A stretch of 5,655 bases of DNA, from positions 1-5,655 of the forward strand of contig JAFXEA010000016.1 in assembly GCA_017521065.1 (NCBI GenBank). The letters run 5' to 3'. The notes under the pieces were generated by a model that was not told where the DNA came from, did not search any database, and saw only the letters and a program-made list of their open reading frames with translations. The DNA comes from Kiritimatiellia bacterium (GTDB lineage Bacteria; Verrucomicrobiota; Kiritimatiellia; RFP12; UBA1067). A program made the position numbers and the translations under genes. Each line of letters opens with the position of its first letter. Positions within the stretch are counted from its first letter, which is position 1. Shown one piece after another: positions 5,541 through 5,655 of the stretch.

Positions 5541-5655
5541 TTATATTATTATTTGGCCTTTATCATTATAACCAAGAGTTATTTGATGAATAGATAATTA
5601 AATCAAAGGAATTTGATGTTCCGTTGCTTTTGGTTCGTTCTTATGGGATGGAATA
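5528..5655. other. AT-rich tail of unrelated origin, no gene assigned
   Basis: By hand count about a quarter of these bases are G or C, and the first 80 about one fifth, against roughly half in the preceding gene. The change is abrupt and coincides with the loss of the hydrolase reading frame. Two frames remain open at the right edge: one from an ATG at 5616 preceded by AAAGGA (5605-5610), reading MFRCFWFVLMGWN, and one without a start from 5594 containing KEFDVPLLLVRSYGME. Neither is long enough to call. No inverted end or target duplication can be recognised at the junction. Confidence 0.55.

Overview
This 5.7-kb bacterial window holds part of a secreted-carbohydrate-degradation locus. All genes are on the + strand. 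They are rich in signal peptides and include a Tat-exported sugar-hydrolase gene, a membrane sugar acyltransferase of the HGSNAT/NagX type and a large beta-rich secreted protein of a kind I associate with uncultured gut Lentisphaerota/Kiritimatiellota. That lineage is an inference from style; no marker gene is present.

Layout. Positions 2-841 are the 3' part of a multi-pass membrane acyltransferase gene cut by the left window edge. At 857-1066 lies a 69-codon remnant that starts with a perfect twin-arginine leader and then runs into unrelated sequence. Its stop overlaps (ATGA) the start of an 817-residue secreted, internally duplicated beta-rich protein of unknown function (1063-3516). At 3654-4709 is an intact Tat-exported GH20-like TIM-barrel protein whose leader is nearly identical to that of the remnant. 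A compact hairpin element with three CACGGAAT repeats (4730-4790) separates it from a second GH20-like gene (4824-5540). That gene keeps its signal peptide, N-terminal accessory domain and the first part of the barrel, then stops abruptly where the DNA turns strongly AT-rich (about 5528-5655).

The main structural point is a direct repeat. Positions 809-909 recur at 3606-3706 with one mismatch in 101, and weaker similarity continues to 930/3727. The repeat contains the last ten codons and stop of the acyltransferase gene, the ribosome binding site and the Tat leader. Only the left copy is joined to a whole acyltransferase and only the right copy to a whole hydrolase. The simplest reading is that these two genes were once adjacent, and that a segment of about 2.7 kb carrying the 817-residue protein now separates them through recombination in the shared leader.

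How the genes may work together (inference): HGSNAT-type acyltransferases and GH20-like hydrolases both act on N-acetylhexosamine-containing glycans, so the locus may serve breakdown of mucin, chitin or glycosaminoglycan-like material outside the cytoplasm. The 817-residue protein looks extracellular or surface-attached, but its role is unknown. Nothing here matches a CRISPR array, RNA gene, phage or recognisable transposase.
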